DNA from: Flammeovirgaceae bacterium BBD 1991-12
GTDB taxonomy: Bacteria > Bacteroidota > Bacteroidia > Cytophagales > Cyclobacteriaceae
Assembly (NCBI GenBank): GCA_001657315.1
Contig: LYSV01000006.1
Span: 28,668 to 92,667 of the forward strand
Length of the DNA: 64,000 nt
Reading direction: 5' to 3'
Shown: positions 46,801 through 53,430 of the stretch, in pieces
How the letters are laid out: every line of letters starts with the position of its first letter
Numbering within the stretch: position 1 is the first letter of the stretch
Program-made: the position numbers and the translations under genes
The notes under the pieces: model-generated
What the model was told of the DNA's origin: nothing
The model's input: only the letters and a program-made list of their open reading frames with translations
Database searches by the model: none

Positions 46801-49800
46801 CTGCACCGGCTGTACTTTTGTTAATGGGGTGCTGGACCTTGCCGGCTTAAGATATGTTGGCACTGGAAATGGTACTCTCACTATCAATGATCTCACGGCA
46901 CGTAATATTACTTCCGGTGCAAGTATCGCAGTGGATGTAGTGAATACCCGATTTAATGACCTTACCAATGGCATCGCCCCTTCAACTCTGCAAGCAGGTG
47001 ATGGTAACCTTGCTATATTCGGTTTTGGGGTCAGATCAACTTCACAGACTATTTCCGAACCAATTTTGGAAGGATTCACAATCCATCTCACTACATCGAC
47101 TTTTGAAGACATCAGAATTTTTGAATCTACAGACGACAATTTCGAAAATGCTTTCTCAGAAATGCTTATCGATGATGGTACAAACCCCGGATTCAATCTC
47201 ACAGAAAATGCCAATGAGATCGTAGTAACAAATTTCAACGAAGACCTGTCTGACGGTTCAACTAAGTTTTTCTTCGTCGTTGTCGATGTTTCTCCCAACG
47301 TTGATCAGAATACATCCGGTGTAACACCTGTGATGTCTGCTGCAGACATTCAGATATCCAGCGGCAGCATAACCAATTTTAATCTGACCGGAAACACTTT
47401 TGATTTTCTTGACGTAAGTCCACCACAGATCCTCTCCAGAAGCCCTGAAGGTGATAACATTGATCCTACCACAGACATTACCATCCAGTTCAATGAAGCT
47501 GTAATTCCTTTGGATAGTGTTATACGCGTTTTCAATGCTATCGACCAAACTTTAGCAGCCAGTTACCGTTATGCCAACGCCAGTGCAGACAGTACTTCAT
47601 TTGTGTTCTCGCTTGATGCCGGAGGGCTGGCCAATGACACAGACTACTATATTAATATCGCCGAGGGTAACGTTGGAAATCTTACCGGCTTCGTTGATAA
47701 TGCGGTGCCGGCCAATGCCTTTCCTGGCATTACCAATACGGTGAGCTGGACCTTTCAGACTGCGGATGCCGCCCCGCCGGTCTTTGTCGTTAACCCTTCA
47801 GCTGATTTTATATTTACCGAAGGGTTTGACGTTAAGGTACAGATCGATGAACCCGGCAGAATATATTATGCAGTAGTCCTGAGTTCACAACCTGCTATTA
47901 CTGAAGCGGAACATGTCATAGATCCGTTGGATGTAGAAGGTAATGGTAATCCATACCCAGGGTTGGTCATAGAAAGTGACAGCATAGATGTTAATGCAGG
48001 TTTCCAGGATAATTACATTTCAATAACAGGCCTGTCAAATAACCAAAATTACGTTACCTATGTGATCGCAGTCGATGAAGCAGGCAATTTGATGGATGAT
48101 ACCGCTCCCGGAATCCCATTTCCGGTGAATGTAACTACATTATTGTCGTCTCCCGGCAATCAGATAATCATATCTTCTCCTGTCGTAAACCTGTGTGTAG
48201 GTGATTATCAGGAAATAACGGAACCCATCCATATTCTGGAAGGTGGCAACAATGATTTTGCGAATGGGAACGGACAGACATTGAACCTTACACTCCCGGC
48301 TGATTTTCAGTTCAACCTGGACTCGGTACCGGAAGTATCTTTCCTGAACAATGGCAATATTACGGCTGCCAGCGTCAGTTTTCTCAATAGTGCTGTAGTT
48401 CAGATCAGTTACGACGTTAACAACACCAATGAGCTTGACAGGCTAACCTTACGGGGCCTTTATCTGAGAGCCAATGCAAACGCAGTTGGAGGAGATATTG
48501 TCCGTCTTGGCGGTTCAGCCGTTCAGGATGGCAGTATTGACGGAACCATTCATGCCAGCATTACTATTGACCCTGAAGTACCTGCTCTTTTTGATCCTAA
48601 CCTGCCCAGAACAATTGGCAACAATGAAACGCAGTTTGCTCTTATAGCGGATGCATCGATCAGTGGAAGTGGATCTAACACTTTTTCAGGGCCTGGCGTG
48701 TTCGGAGATACACTTTATGTACCCATAGCAGGTATTGGAACGCATACGGTAACCCTGACCCATACTACGGAAAACGGATGCGTTTCTTCAATAGATGAAG
48801 ACTTTACAGTATTTGATAACTCACAGGTGATCGGAGGTCTTGAAGTAAACTACTGTACAAACGATCTTGGAGCTTTCACCATTGCCGGTGCAAATAACAA
48901 GGTGGGTTTTGACCTTTTCGAATTATCCATTGATCCAAATACAACCGATCCTTCCATTAACACCTCCGGTATATTGGTCGACAATGGCAATTCATGGACG
49001 ATAGATTTTACAGGAGCCGGCACAGGACAAGTTGGTTTTAATGCAAGGTTCAGGAACAGAAGTAACGGTATGATAGATACGAGACCCCGAACACAGACCG
49101 TAACGATCTCTGATCCTCCGTCACTTACACTTGATCTGATCAACAACGCCGGTCCAAATAACGATTTCATCAACTTCTGTGAAGAGGGCGATATTATTGA
49201 GATAACCGGGGATATCGATAATCGCGATCCATCTGCGATTTACATCGAAACCATCATAGTGGATATAAATGCGGATGATATTCTGGGTGATGACCAAACA
49301 GGGCTGACCGACAATGGTGACGGGACTGCCGTAATCAATATAGTTGATCTTGCAAACAACACTTCATTTAACTTTGGAGATCCAATTGATATCATTTACG
49401 AGGTATTGAACAACTCTACAACATGTACGGAAATTATCGAGTACAGAATTTTCATAAACCCTAAGCCTGCGGCATCCATAACCAATGAAAGGGGCTGTGT
49501 GAATGCTCCTGTTACGTTCAGCGCCATAACCTCAGGCGCTACAGTACAGGAATATGATTGGAATTTTGACGACCCAACCAATCTTCCGGATTTCTCGGAT
49601 CAGGCTAATCCAGTGCATGAATATATTGAAGATGGAATCTATGACGTAACCCTGAGTGTTACTTCAGATTTAGGCTGCAGATCAGATGTCGCCGCACGCC
49701 AGATCAGGATTGGCAATAATCCTGTACCCAATTATACATTTGAACAAATCGGATTTGGCGACCCGACCGTTTTTGATGTTGATGAAAGTATTGACATTGG

Positions 49801-51613
49801 GATACTTCCCGACAGCATCGATGTCGTAAACTGGTCATTTACAGAAAGAGCTAATGGTAATACCATCAACAGAACGATCATAAATGATGCGAGCAATAGC
49901 GCAGTGACACCCGTTACTGATATAACATTTACATCTTTGGGAATAAAAGATGTGACGATCGAGATAATTTCAAAAAACAATTGTTCAAGAGTACTTGAGG
50001 ATTCTTTATTCATTGTCCCACTTGAATTTTTGGATGATGTCAATACCTATCAGGCTGACTTCGAAGGAAGTACTGAGGATTGGATACCCTGGGGCTCCAA
50101 CACGTCCTGGACTATCACCAATTCCGGAGGTGCAACTATAACGGAAAGCGCAGATGCCGGGCTCAATGGAAAGACGGATTTTTGGGTCACTGGCACAGGA
50201 GATTACAATGCCGATGAGATATCCTTTGTGTACAGCCCGATTTTTGATATCACAGAAGTGGGCAACCCATTGTTAACATTAAACACTTTCAGAGATGCCC
50301 TGGGAGAAGACGGCGCGTTGATAGAATATTCCTTCGTAGGATATGCTACCAATGGTACTTCTGATTGGCAGTTGTTGGGTGATCTGGACGAATCAGGTGG
50401 GATTGAAAATTGGTATAATCAGCGGGATATTGGTACGTTTTCAGTGTCCAATCTAAATGACAACCCCCGGGATGAAGGTTGGACAGAAAGTGATTCACTC
50501 TGGCGTGAATCGAAGCAGTCTCTTACTGAAGTCAAAGCCGGTGGAAACAGGTTCCAATTAAGAATTGGTTTTATTTCGAGCCCTTTCGGAGACAAAACTG
50601 ATGGTTTTGCCTTTGATAATGTATTCATTGGACAAGGTACGAGAACAGTACTTATCGAAAACTTTACCAATTCATCTCAGGCAGAAGATACAAAAAACAA
50701 TGCGGACATCCTGATAAACAGCTACATCAATGGAATTAATGATGCAACGGACGCTGTTGTGATCAATTATCATACGGATTTTCCGGGCATCGATCCCATT
50801 AATAATGACAATCCCATAGATCCGAGCGCGAGGGCCTTGTTTTATGGGTTTTCCTCATCTCCATCTGTAATAATCGATGGAATGGTCCCTCAGACAGGTC
50901 CTTTCACCACAGACTGGCTGACAGATCAGGTAGGGTTCAGAGCTCTGAACCTGGCACCATTCAATATTAACATTGATATGGTAACGGATGCAGGAAACCT
51001 GGTCATTAATACAAGTATCACAGAACTTTTCCCGGATGTAGGCAATGATCTTCTGGTCTATGCTGCCGTACTCGAAAAAGACGTTGAGGTTACTGGAACA
51101 CTCCCCAGTGGAGAAACTGAGTTCCGTTATGTGCTGAGAAAGCTGCTCCCAAATGCCGCAGGACTGGCTGTGGATATTGCAGATATAGAAAGTCCGTTAC
51201 AATTCAGCTGGAACCCTGAGGGAGACATTGATCCCAGCGACATGGCTGTGGTTGTGTTTATTCAGGACGAAACCACAAAAGAAATATATCAATCTGCCAT
51301 AAGAACATCTGCACCTGCTCCTGATAACATAACAGGATTGGATGATATACTTACTTATGATGGTATCAAACTCTTCCCCAACCCCGCCAACCAAAAGGTG
51401 ACCCTCCTGTTTGGCCGGGAACTACAGTCACCGGTACCGGTGCTTATCTATGACACCTTTGGCAAGCTGGTATTTGAACAGGAGATAGCCCCAGGTTCGG
51501 AAAGGTTTGAAGTAGACACGCATGATTTTGTACCGGGGATGTACCATGTGCAGCTTAAGCTACCCAATGATGACGTTGTGCAACAACGATTAATGGTGAT
51601 GCACAGGTATTAA
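37859..51613 (+). CDS. Giant T9SS-secreted multidomain repeat protein (4584 residues)
   Basis: ATG 37859 opens a signal peptide ending LLFLINYKVTAQ; the frame extends upstream into the previous gene but that part is spurious. Layout by residue: beta-sandwich domains 36-500; seven Ig-like repeats of 102-103 residues at 513-1231; a GDIAFTGYNSDG domain near 1343-1510; Ig/Big_5-like domains (TSPSNGSTVNANLTTLTLTF, near 1553); an FN3-like unit (1784-1890); a divergent repeat array 1900-3180; beta-rich units; a PKD domain near 3867-3950 (YDWNFDDP, HEYIEDGIYDVTLSV); an Omp28/thioredoxin-like domain from 4261 (RTVLIENFTN); and a T9SS type A sorting domain, KLFPNPANQKVTLLF to the end. Poor in Cys and Lys, rich in Asn, Asp, Thr. 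Probably an adhesin or surface filament. Confidence 0.9.
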   Translation: MNKCSLAFLDSNTRKLWCSAIMLLFLINYKVTAQIATYSFTGAAGDEATFAADAQPSNGSISDMSRGGGLTEFAFADGFNAFRWPTGGSPNSNDYYEFTITPDCDFSITLTSLVLDERYDDINSNDSYNWVVRSSIDGFASDIGTPFTVNATTAGAPGITTGNTIDLTGGTFDNLAQAVTFRLYAYSLQQNDMEWGIDNVILNGSINALTDLHTVNFEIDECGYESVNAVRGGNNSYFRRFNKNNEASGPGPTDHDFNNVPLTNVQGDYYWALEQNNGQVIFPPVASPLDVTSLDNLVVRILIGAPGSTSSYDAVDSLAVQYTYDGGANYTTIGAFYGTGASAFYEDTDLDGSANALPGNILDQNLRELTYNIPKSGTNLNLRIIARTTGNNEEVVFDNIRVQGATDNTAPIVSAPINTPQELRGGVTSTSTVQSNELSDIYLVLNGVAASTPAEIATAVAANNAFHGRDDAAANTPYTVTPLATLNDGVYDIVAVDPAENVSTILAGWLTVDNTDPAIPAALNLDNADDTGSSNTDNITQTTSGLTIDGTGENGSTITLTSDVDGALAGSAVVSGGSWSFDIALSDNAVHSITAIATDVAGNTSAASAPIVIRTDNTVSAPASLNLDNTDDTGTSDTDNITQTLTGLTIDGTGEDGAVVSLTSNVDGALAGSATVSGGTWSLDITLSDNATHTITAVQTDLAGNISTSSTGLVITTDNTDPATPAALDLDNADDTGSSNTDNITQTISGLTIGGTGEDGSTIALNSNVDGAIAGSATVSGGTWSLDITLSDNAVHSITAEATDVAGNISSTSATLIITTDNTDPTTPAALNLDNADDTGISNTDNITQTTSGLTIDGTGENGSTITLTSDVDGALAGSTTVSGGTWSFDITLSDNAMHSITAIATDVAGNTSTASAPIVIRTDNTVSAPASLNLDNADDTGTSDTDNITQTLTGLTIDGTGEDGAVVSLTSNVDGALAGSATVSGGTWSLDITLSDNTTHTITAVQTDLAGNTSTSSTGLVITTDNTDPATPAALDLDNADDTGSSNTDNITQTTSGLTIGGTGEDGSTVTLNSNVDGALAGSATVSGGTWSLDVNLSDNAVHSITAEATDVAGNISSTSATLIITTDNTDPTIPGSLNLDNADDTGISNTDNITQTTSGLTIDGTGENGSTITLTSDVDGALAGSAVVSGGSWFFDITLSDNAVHSITAIATDVAGNTSTSSGPLVIITDNTAPFLSPNEMTLSLNGGSPETVIFTLSEELAVMEAGSVTGFSSSTGTISTAIYTGKGTSNIITLSSATNGDWTEATTISYANSNNVVDIAGNELGAIVAQNISISEVSFAAGDIAFTGYNSDGPDNFSFVLLKDAEIGTKIRFTDNGYNGQSNALRNSERTLVWEATSRIFAGTEIVIDNDETNALYTVECTCVETNGLSLSNNGDQVLAYQGSSADPTFIAGIHMDGNDIDGTTSWTRDNDVDNDRRSSLPPGLTNGLNAIALSSSEVDNARHDYNVNTGTVSALLNELNSVSNWDTDDDDVFTLNSGNRYFLPPDLSSTSPSNGSTVNANLTTLTLTFNDNVTAGTTAGIDDIQLINVTDGNVPVASFNISDTEVDIDGSATVSIDISGVGGLTDGRTYKVDVAEWIFINADDNHNVAIDGATEWSFTVDGVAPTVSSINRDPAVTTNANFGTSASTVSFIVTFSEDIIPGTLSNTDFVTAGTASGGTETINPTITGSGDTYTVTVDNINQLGLLTINFTGAIDDLVGNTGSANRNGDQSFTIINPEPSQQPTAFNAVPGTDNFTLNTSWTPGAGAQLADGYLLYIVGPTGSFPADPADLTAQADDTDFSDDVGVINTTTASEIVSGLNSGTQYNFRIFPFTNSGNQIDYKTDATILTGSGTTSTGQVSALSFTASAPTVSSLVNSLGASSNNFSFTITDDGASPGTDNAPMLINQVVINVGTGNDIDWTDAIAGVQLSDGTNVFNTDVNGGDITITDTQITFSNVPNGTGQLGEILDNASKTYSLSIWLRNPIVGAALQNTIDGLNFVFEVNDTGIGYSPGSSQLAGSQSVNSGATNNAVSVVATALNWEVQPPATAGVLAPFTSAPVVEAVDANGNRDINYTSAVTALTNTDGIAMNNSPADLGSTFTSGIYTFDITATGFNYADAGNGTLTITSAGLTPSPPSNTVTVSYSNGTTIVAGPDPEPTIIPSTQTAINNINAYAFDFTITDDASAVIDDNAATTITQLVISAAGGANTLTTNWSDVIEEALLFELATFAGVSVDNSAVNDNSITFSVPPSLGQINDNQSKNYRLYIALKSPVTGGMDDLIDNLFINFHVTDLQITTAATSSTMAGSQSVTSGATNNQIQVIATQLVFQEQPSSTFVNETMAPAVAIETNDAQGNRDLDYSGAVNITSTGSLSSAPVTANLTNGVGTASNIVHDVIASGLQLTATEVAPVLAVANSSTFDILAGINESDIVASAFTYEENILYANFTTNPVSNTDPKVFEFEIRDGTSGGTPTDIDNSPTNVTGLEFNVTNIAFLSEIGLFDNTNTLIATGSITGSTVSFDLSGSPVVVSDNGSVTLHIRTTFNTTVTDNEQITFTVSNAQASDAGSTFESADGAPTAGAAATSSVTGDDNRIEVVADQLVFNNIPGASLNTPFLPVLQVNARDVNNNLDLDFTEAITSYSNASTTPGTPLATINNPSGNFTGGILQFPAGFQFTEAGDGVTITIETSTFDGTPGAPALSNVFDITSSFNSNITLSSTQPARIDYINYLTNNITGASDAFELARFSINDGGNNGGTDLDGANTILNDITFDITNADNINRIAIYDGTTEIAELPGNTSPITFSGLAPNLVALDDNSKEFIVYVTFDPVDVIDLENHQITITNAVESGGSQFEFDQAGITDGMGAQTPPGVNIIDVIATQYSFTQQPSPIEGVNIDWDAAPVYPEVTAVDTQNNIDLEINETISGTTFEITTPGAPVTCTGCTFVNGVLDLAGLRYVGTGNGTLTINDLTARNITSGASIAVDVVNTRFNDLTNGIAPSTLQAGDGNLAIFGFGVRSTSQTISEPILEGFTIHLTTSTFEDIRIFESTDDNFENAFSEMLIDDGTNPGFNLTENANEIVVTNFNEDLSDGSTKFFFVVVDVSPNVDQNTSGVTPVMSAADIQISSGSITNFNLTGNTFDFLDVSPPQILSRSPEGDNIDPTTDITIQFNEAVIPLDSVIRVFNAIDQTLAASYRYANASADSTSFVFSLDAGGLANDTDYYINIAEGNVGNLTGFVDNAVPANAFPGITNTVSWTFQTADAAPPVFVVNPSADFIFTEGFDVKVQIDEPGRIYYAVVLSSQPAITEAEHVIDPLDVEGNGNPYPGLVIESDSIDVNAGFQDNYISITGLSNNQNYVTYVIAVDEAGNLMDDTAPGIPFPVNVTTLLSSPGNQIIISSPVVNLCVGDYQEITEPIHILEGGNNDFANGNGQTLNLTLPADFQFNLDSVPEVSFLNNGNITAASVSFLNSAVVQISYDVNNTNELDRLTLRGLYLRANANAVGGDIVRLGGSAVQDGSIDGTIHASITIDPEVPALFDPNLPRTIGNNETQFALIADASISGSGSNTFSGPGVFGDTLYVPIAGIGTHTVTLTHTTENGCVSSIDEDFTVFDNSQVIGGLEVNYCTNDLGAFTIAGANNKVGFDLFELSIDPNTTDPSINTSGILVDNGNSWTIDFTGAGTGQVGFNARFRNRSNGMIDTRPRTQTVTISDPPSLTLDLINNAGPNNDFINFCEEGDIIEITGDIDNRDPSAIYIETIIVDINADDILGDDQTGLTDNGDGTAVINIVDLANNTSFNFGDPIDIIYEVLNNSTTCTEIIEYRIFINPKPAASITNERGCVNAPVTFSAITSGATVQEYDWNFDDPTNLPDFSDQANPVHEYIEDGIYDVTLSVTSDLGCRSDVAARQIRIGNNPVPNYTFEQIGFGDPTVFDVDESIDIGILPDSIDVVNWSFTERANGNTINRTIINDASNSAVTPVTDITFTSLGIKDVTIEIISKNNCSRVLEDSLFIVPLEFLDDVNTYQADFEGSTEDWIPWGSNTSWTITNSGGATITESADAGLNGKTDFWVTGTGDYNADEISFVYSPIFDITEVGNPLLTLNTFRDALGEDGALIEYSFVGYATNGTSDWQLLGDLDESGGIENWYNQRDIGTFSVSNLNDNPRDEGWTESDSLWRESKQSLTEVKAGGNRFQLRIGFISSPFGDKTDGFAFDNVFIGQGTRTVLIENFTNSSQAEDTKNNADILINSYINGINDATDAVVINYHTDFPGIDPINNDNPIDPSARALFYGFSSSPSVIIDGMVPQTGPFTTDWLTDQVGFRALNLAPFNINIDMVTDAGNLVINTSITELFPDVGNDLLVYAAVLEKDVEVTGTLPSGETEFRYVLRKLLPNAAGLAVDIADIESPLQFSWNPEGDIDPSDMAVVVFIQDETTKEIYQSAIRTSAPAPDNITGLDDILTYDGIKLFPNPANQKVTLLFGRELQSPVPVLIYDTFGKLVFEQEIAPGSERFEVDTHDFVPGMYHVQLKLPNDDVVQQRLMVMHRY
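39395..41551 (+). repeat. Seven tandem Ig-like domain repeats arranged A-B-C-A-B-C-A
   Basis: Units begin at 39395, 39704, 40010, 40319, 40628, 40934 and 41243, with lengths 309, 306, 309, 309, 306, 309, 309. Each encodes a domain starting DNT and containing LDNADDTG, NTDNITQT, LTIDGTGE, VDGALAGS and SDNAVHSITA. Types A, B and C differ by marker residues (A ENGSTITLTSDVDG; B EDGAVVSLTSNVDG; C LTIGGTGEDGST), and the ABC block of 924 bases recurs exactly, so the array grew by duplication of a three-domain block. Confidence 0.92.
43560..47400 (+). repeat. Divergent second repeat array in the giant protein
   Basis: Four copies, plus a partial fifth, of a unit of roughly 280 residues. Each starts with a strand ending in D-F-x-I-x-D (FSFTITDDGAS, FDFTITDDASA, FEFEIRDGTSG, ELARFSINDGG) and ends with an Ig-like module opening V-x-ATxLxFxxQPSxxxxN (ATALNWEVQPPA, ATQLVFQEQPSS, ADQLVFNNIPGA, ATQYSFTQQPSP). 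Similarity is visible only in protein, so this array is much older than the 39395-41551 one. Boundaries are approximate. Confidence 0.65.
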
Positions 51614-51621
51614 GGCAAGAA

Positions 51622-51650
51622 GGCTGTCATCCCTTAAGACAATGGCAGCC
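51622..51650 (+). terminator. Stem-loop between the convergent giant and 51655 genes
   Basis: GGCTGTCAT pairs with ATGGCAGCC over nine positions (one G-U) around an 11-base loop, nine bases after the stop of the giant gene. There is no T-run after it, so it is only a candidate terminator. Confidence 0.35.
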
Positions 51651-51654
51651 CTGT

Positions 51655-52440
51655 CTATCGCTTGATAAACTTCTCTCTCCTGTTCTGGATCTCGAGATAA
51701 TATTCTCCTGGTCTCAGTTCGGTCAGCAGGATGTTCCTTCCATTGCCTTTTTTCACTACTTTTCCCTGGAAATCGAGGATACGGTATTCCGTACTGTCGG
51801 ATAAAGTGATTGTTGAGGTAGCGATTGCGGGCTGGAAGGTAATAAGGGAATCCGTGTGTGTATAGTAAACCTCCAGAGAGTAAGTCAGGTGACCTCCTGA
51901 AGTCTCATATTTAACACGATAGGTATTTTCACCTTTCCGGTGGCTCGCCGGGCGGGCATACAGGTTCTGGCTCAGGCCTTTCCTGGCTTCTACCTTGTCC
52001 ATCATCAGCCATTCCTGATCCTCCGAAAGTTGCTCGAGGTTAAACTGCCCTTCCTCCTTTTCACCTACAGTCACCCAGCGGATACTGTTGTTATCCACTT
52101 CCACACTGAGAAATTTAAAGTCCGTGACCGCCTTCAGAACATAGGGGTTGATGATCGTAGGTCTGCAGCCCTCTGCATGTTCTATCCGGATCACTACAAG
52201 GTCATTGGGGGTTAAATAGGACAGGTCGATCTTAAAGGCAGATACCCGTGGATTTTCAAGTACCTTTCGATCATTAACATAAACTGCCTGTGTACAAAAA
52301 CCAGAGGTACTGCGGTTCCATGGGTTCTGTACAAAGATGTCCTTTCCCTGGTAGGCCCCTGAAAGAACAATCTCTCCTGCCCAAAGTAACCCATTGGAAA
52401 TCAGAGAAAAAACCATCAAACAAGTCAGCCTCATAGACAC
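51655..52440 (-). CDS. Secreted protein of unknown function with T9SS-like C-terminus
   Basis: 261 residues. Signal peptide MSMRLTCLMVFSLISNGLLWAG. The body is beta-rich (GAYQGKDIFVQNPWNRSTSG, AFKIDLSYLTPNDLVVIRIEH) and I recognise no named domain. The last 45 residues, TEYRILDFQGKVVKKGNGRN followed by LLTELRPGEYYLEIQNRREK, follow the pattern of a T9SS sorting domain (strand, D-x-x-GK-V, G-x-Y), although the usual PNP start is absent. It is convergent with the giant gene and probably transcribed alone. Confidence 0.7.
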   Translation of the reverse strand: MSMRLTCLMVFSLISNGLLWAGEIVLSGAYQGKDIFVQNPWNRSTSGFCTQAVYVNDRKVLENPRVSAFKIDLSYLTPNDLVVIRIEHAEGCRPTIINPYVLKAVTDFKFLSVEVDNNSIRWVTVGEKEEGQFNLEQLSEDQEWLMMDKVEARKGLSQNLYARPASHRKGENTYRVKYETSGGHLTYSLEVYYTHTDSLITFQPAIATSTITLSDSTEYRILDFQGKVVKKGNGRNILLTELRPGEYYLEIQNRREKFIKR

Positions 52441-52597
52441 CCGCTAAATAGATCAATATTTCGATGTCATGCAAGGAAATAGTATTGAGTCATGAGTAAT
52501 TAGTCGTAAGTCGTAAGTGTAAATCTTAAATAGCAGAAATCGAAAAATCTTTACGAACATCACCATCAACTATCAACCATCCCCCATCAACCAAAAC

Positions 52598-53191
52598 TCA
52601 GTGCATCCTGTCGCCACGCACTTCGAGCGTTTTCACGATCTCCGCCTCTGCTGCAAGGATCTCCCTCCACCGCTGCATCACATATTCCCCGGGCAGGTAT
52701 TCTTTGGCCAATTGAAGGAAGTTCCTGTAATGTCCTGCCTCAGATACCATGAGCTCATAGTAGAACTTCTGCAGCTCTTCATCGCCTATGTTTTTCCACA
52801 GCAGCCGGAAACGCTCACAGCTTCTCGCCTCGATCAGCGCATTGATCAGCAGCTTTTCTACCAGTTGCTCTTCCCGGCTCCCCCCTTTTTTTTCAATATC
52901 CGCAAGGCGGGCCACATACTCATCCTTGCGCTGCTTGCCCAACGCATGACCTCTTTTCTTCAATTGTTCGAGTACACGCTCGAAATGGCTCCATTCTTCG
53001 GCCACTACCGGGGTAAGCATATCCACAAGCTCCTGCTTCTCCGGGAATTTCACGATCAGCGAAACACAGGAGCTGGCTGCCTTTTGCTCACACCACGCAT
53101 GGTCCACCAGTATATCCTCAATTTTTTTTTCAGCTATATTCACCCACCTCGGGTCGGTGGGTAGTTCAAGTCCAAGGACGTGTTTATCCAT
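52598..53191 (-). CDS. miaE: tRNA-(2-methylthio-N6-isopentenyladenosine) hydroxylase
   Basis: 197 residues, a ferritin-like four-helix diiron enzyme that hydroxylates ms2i6A at position 37 of tRNA. Ligand motifs: DHAWCEQKAASSCVSLI (Glu of helix 1), EEWSHFERV (ExxH of helix 2), LINALIEARSCERFRLL (Glu) and MVSEAGHYRNFL (ExxH). All expected iron ligands are present. Cytoplasmic, single gene. The direct-repeat tract around 52480-52525 (AGTCGTAAGTCGTAAGT) lies after its 3' end. Confidence 0.93.
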   Translation of the reverse strand: MDKHVLGLELPTDPRWVNIAEKKIEDILVDHAWCEQKAASSCVSLIVKFPEKQELVDMLTPVVAEEWSHFERVLEQLKKRGHALGKQRKDEYVARLADIEKKGGSREEQLVEKLLINALIEARSCERFRLLWKNIGDEELQKFYYELMVSEAGHYRNFLQLAKEYLPGEYVMQRWREILAAEAEIVKTLEVRGDRMH

Positions 53192-53430
53192 GTTTTTATA
53201 CTTTTATTCCTCCTAAACATTGTTGCAGGAAGCTTTTCCCCAGCAAGATCTCAGACCCTGCATTCAGATAACTGACCAGCAATAATCTACAGCAAACTTA
53301 AAACTTTAAACATGGAACATCGAACTTTATACCCCTCGCCTACAACTAATTTCTGTCTTTGATTGTTACTAAAACCAAACGATTTAGGCTAAATTGCAAT
53401 CTGATTTCGGGGCCAAAAGAAGTGAGTGTA

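Noticed and set aside
52480..52530. Short AGTCGTAAGTCGTAAGT tract as a possible CRISPR or iteron array
   Set aside because: Only two imperfect 8-base repeats, no spacers and no cas genes; a simple low-complexity tract.
52601..53164. 187-codon plus-strand frame opposite miaE
   Set aside because: miaE on the minus strand has all diiron ligands; the opposite frame has no features.
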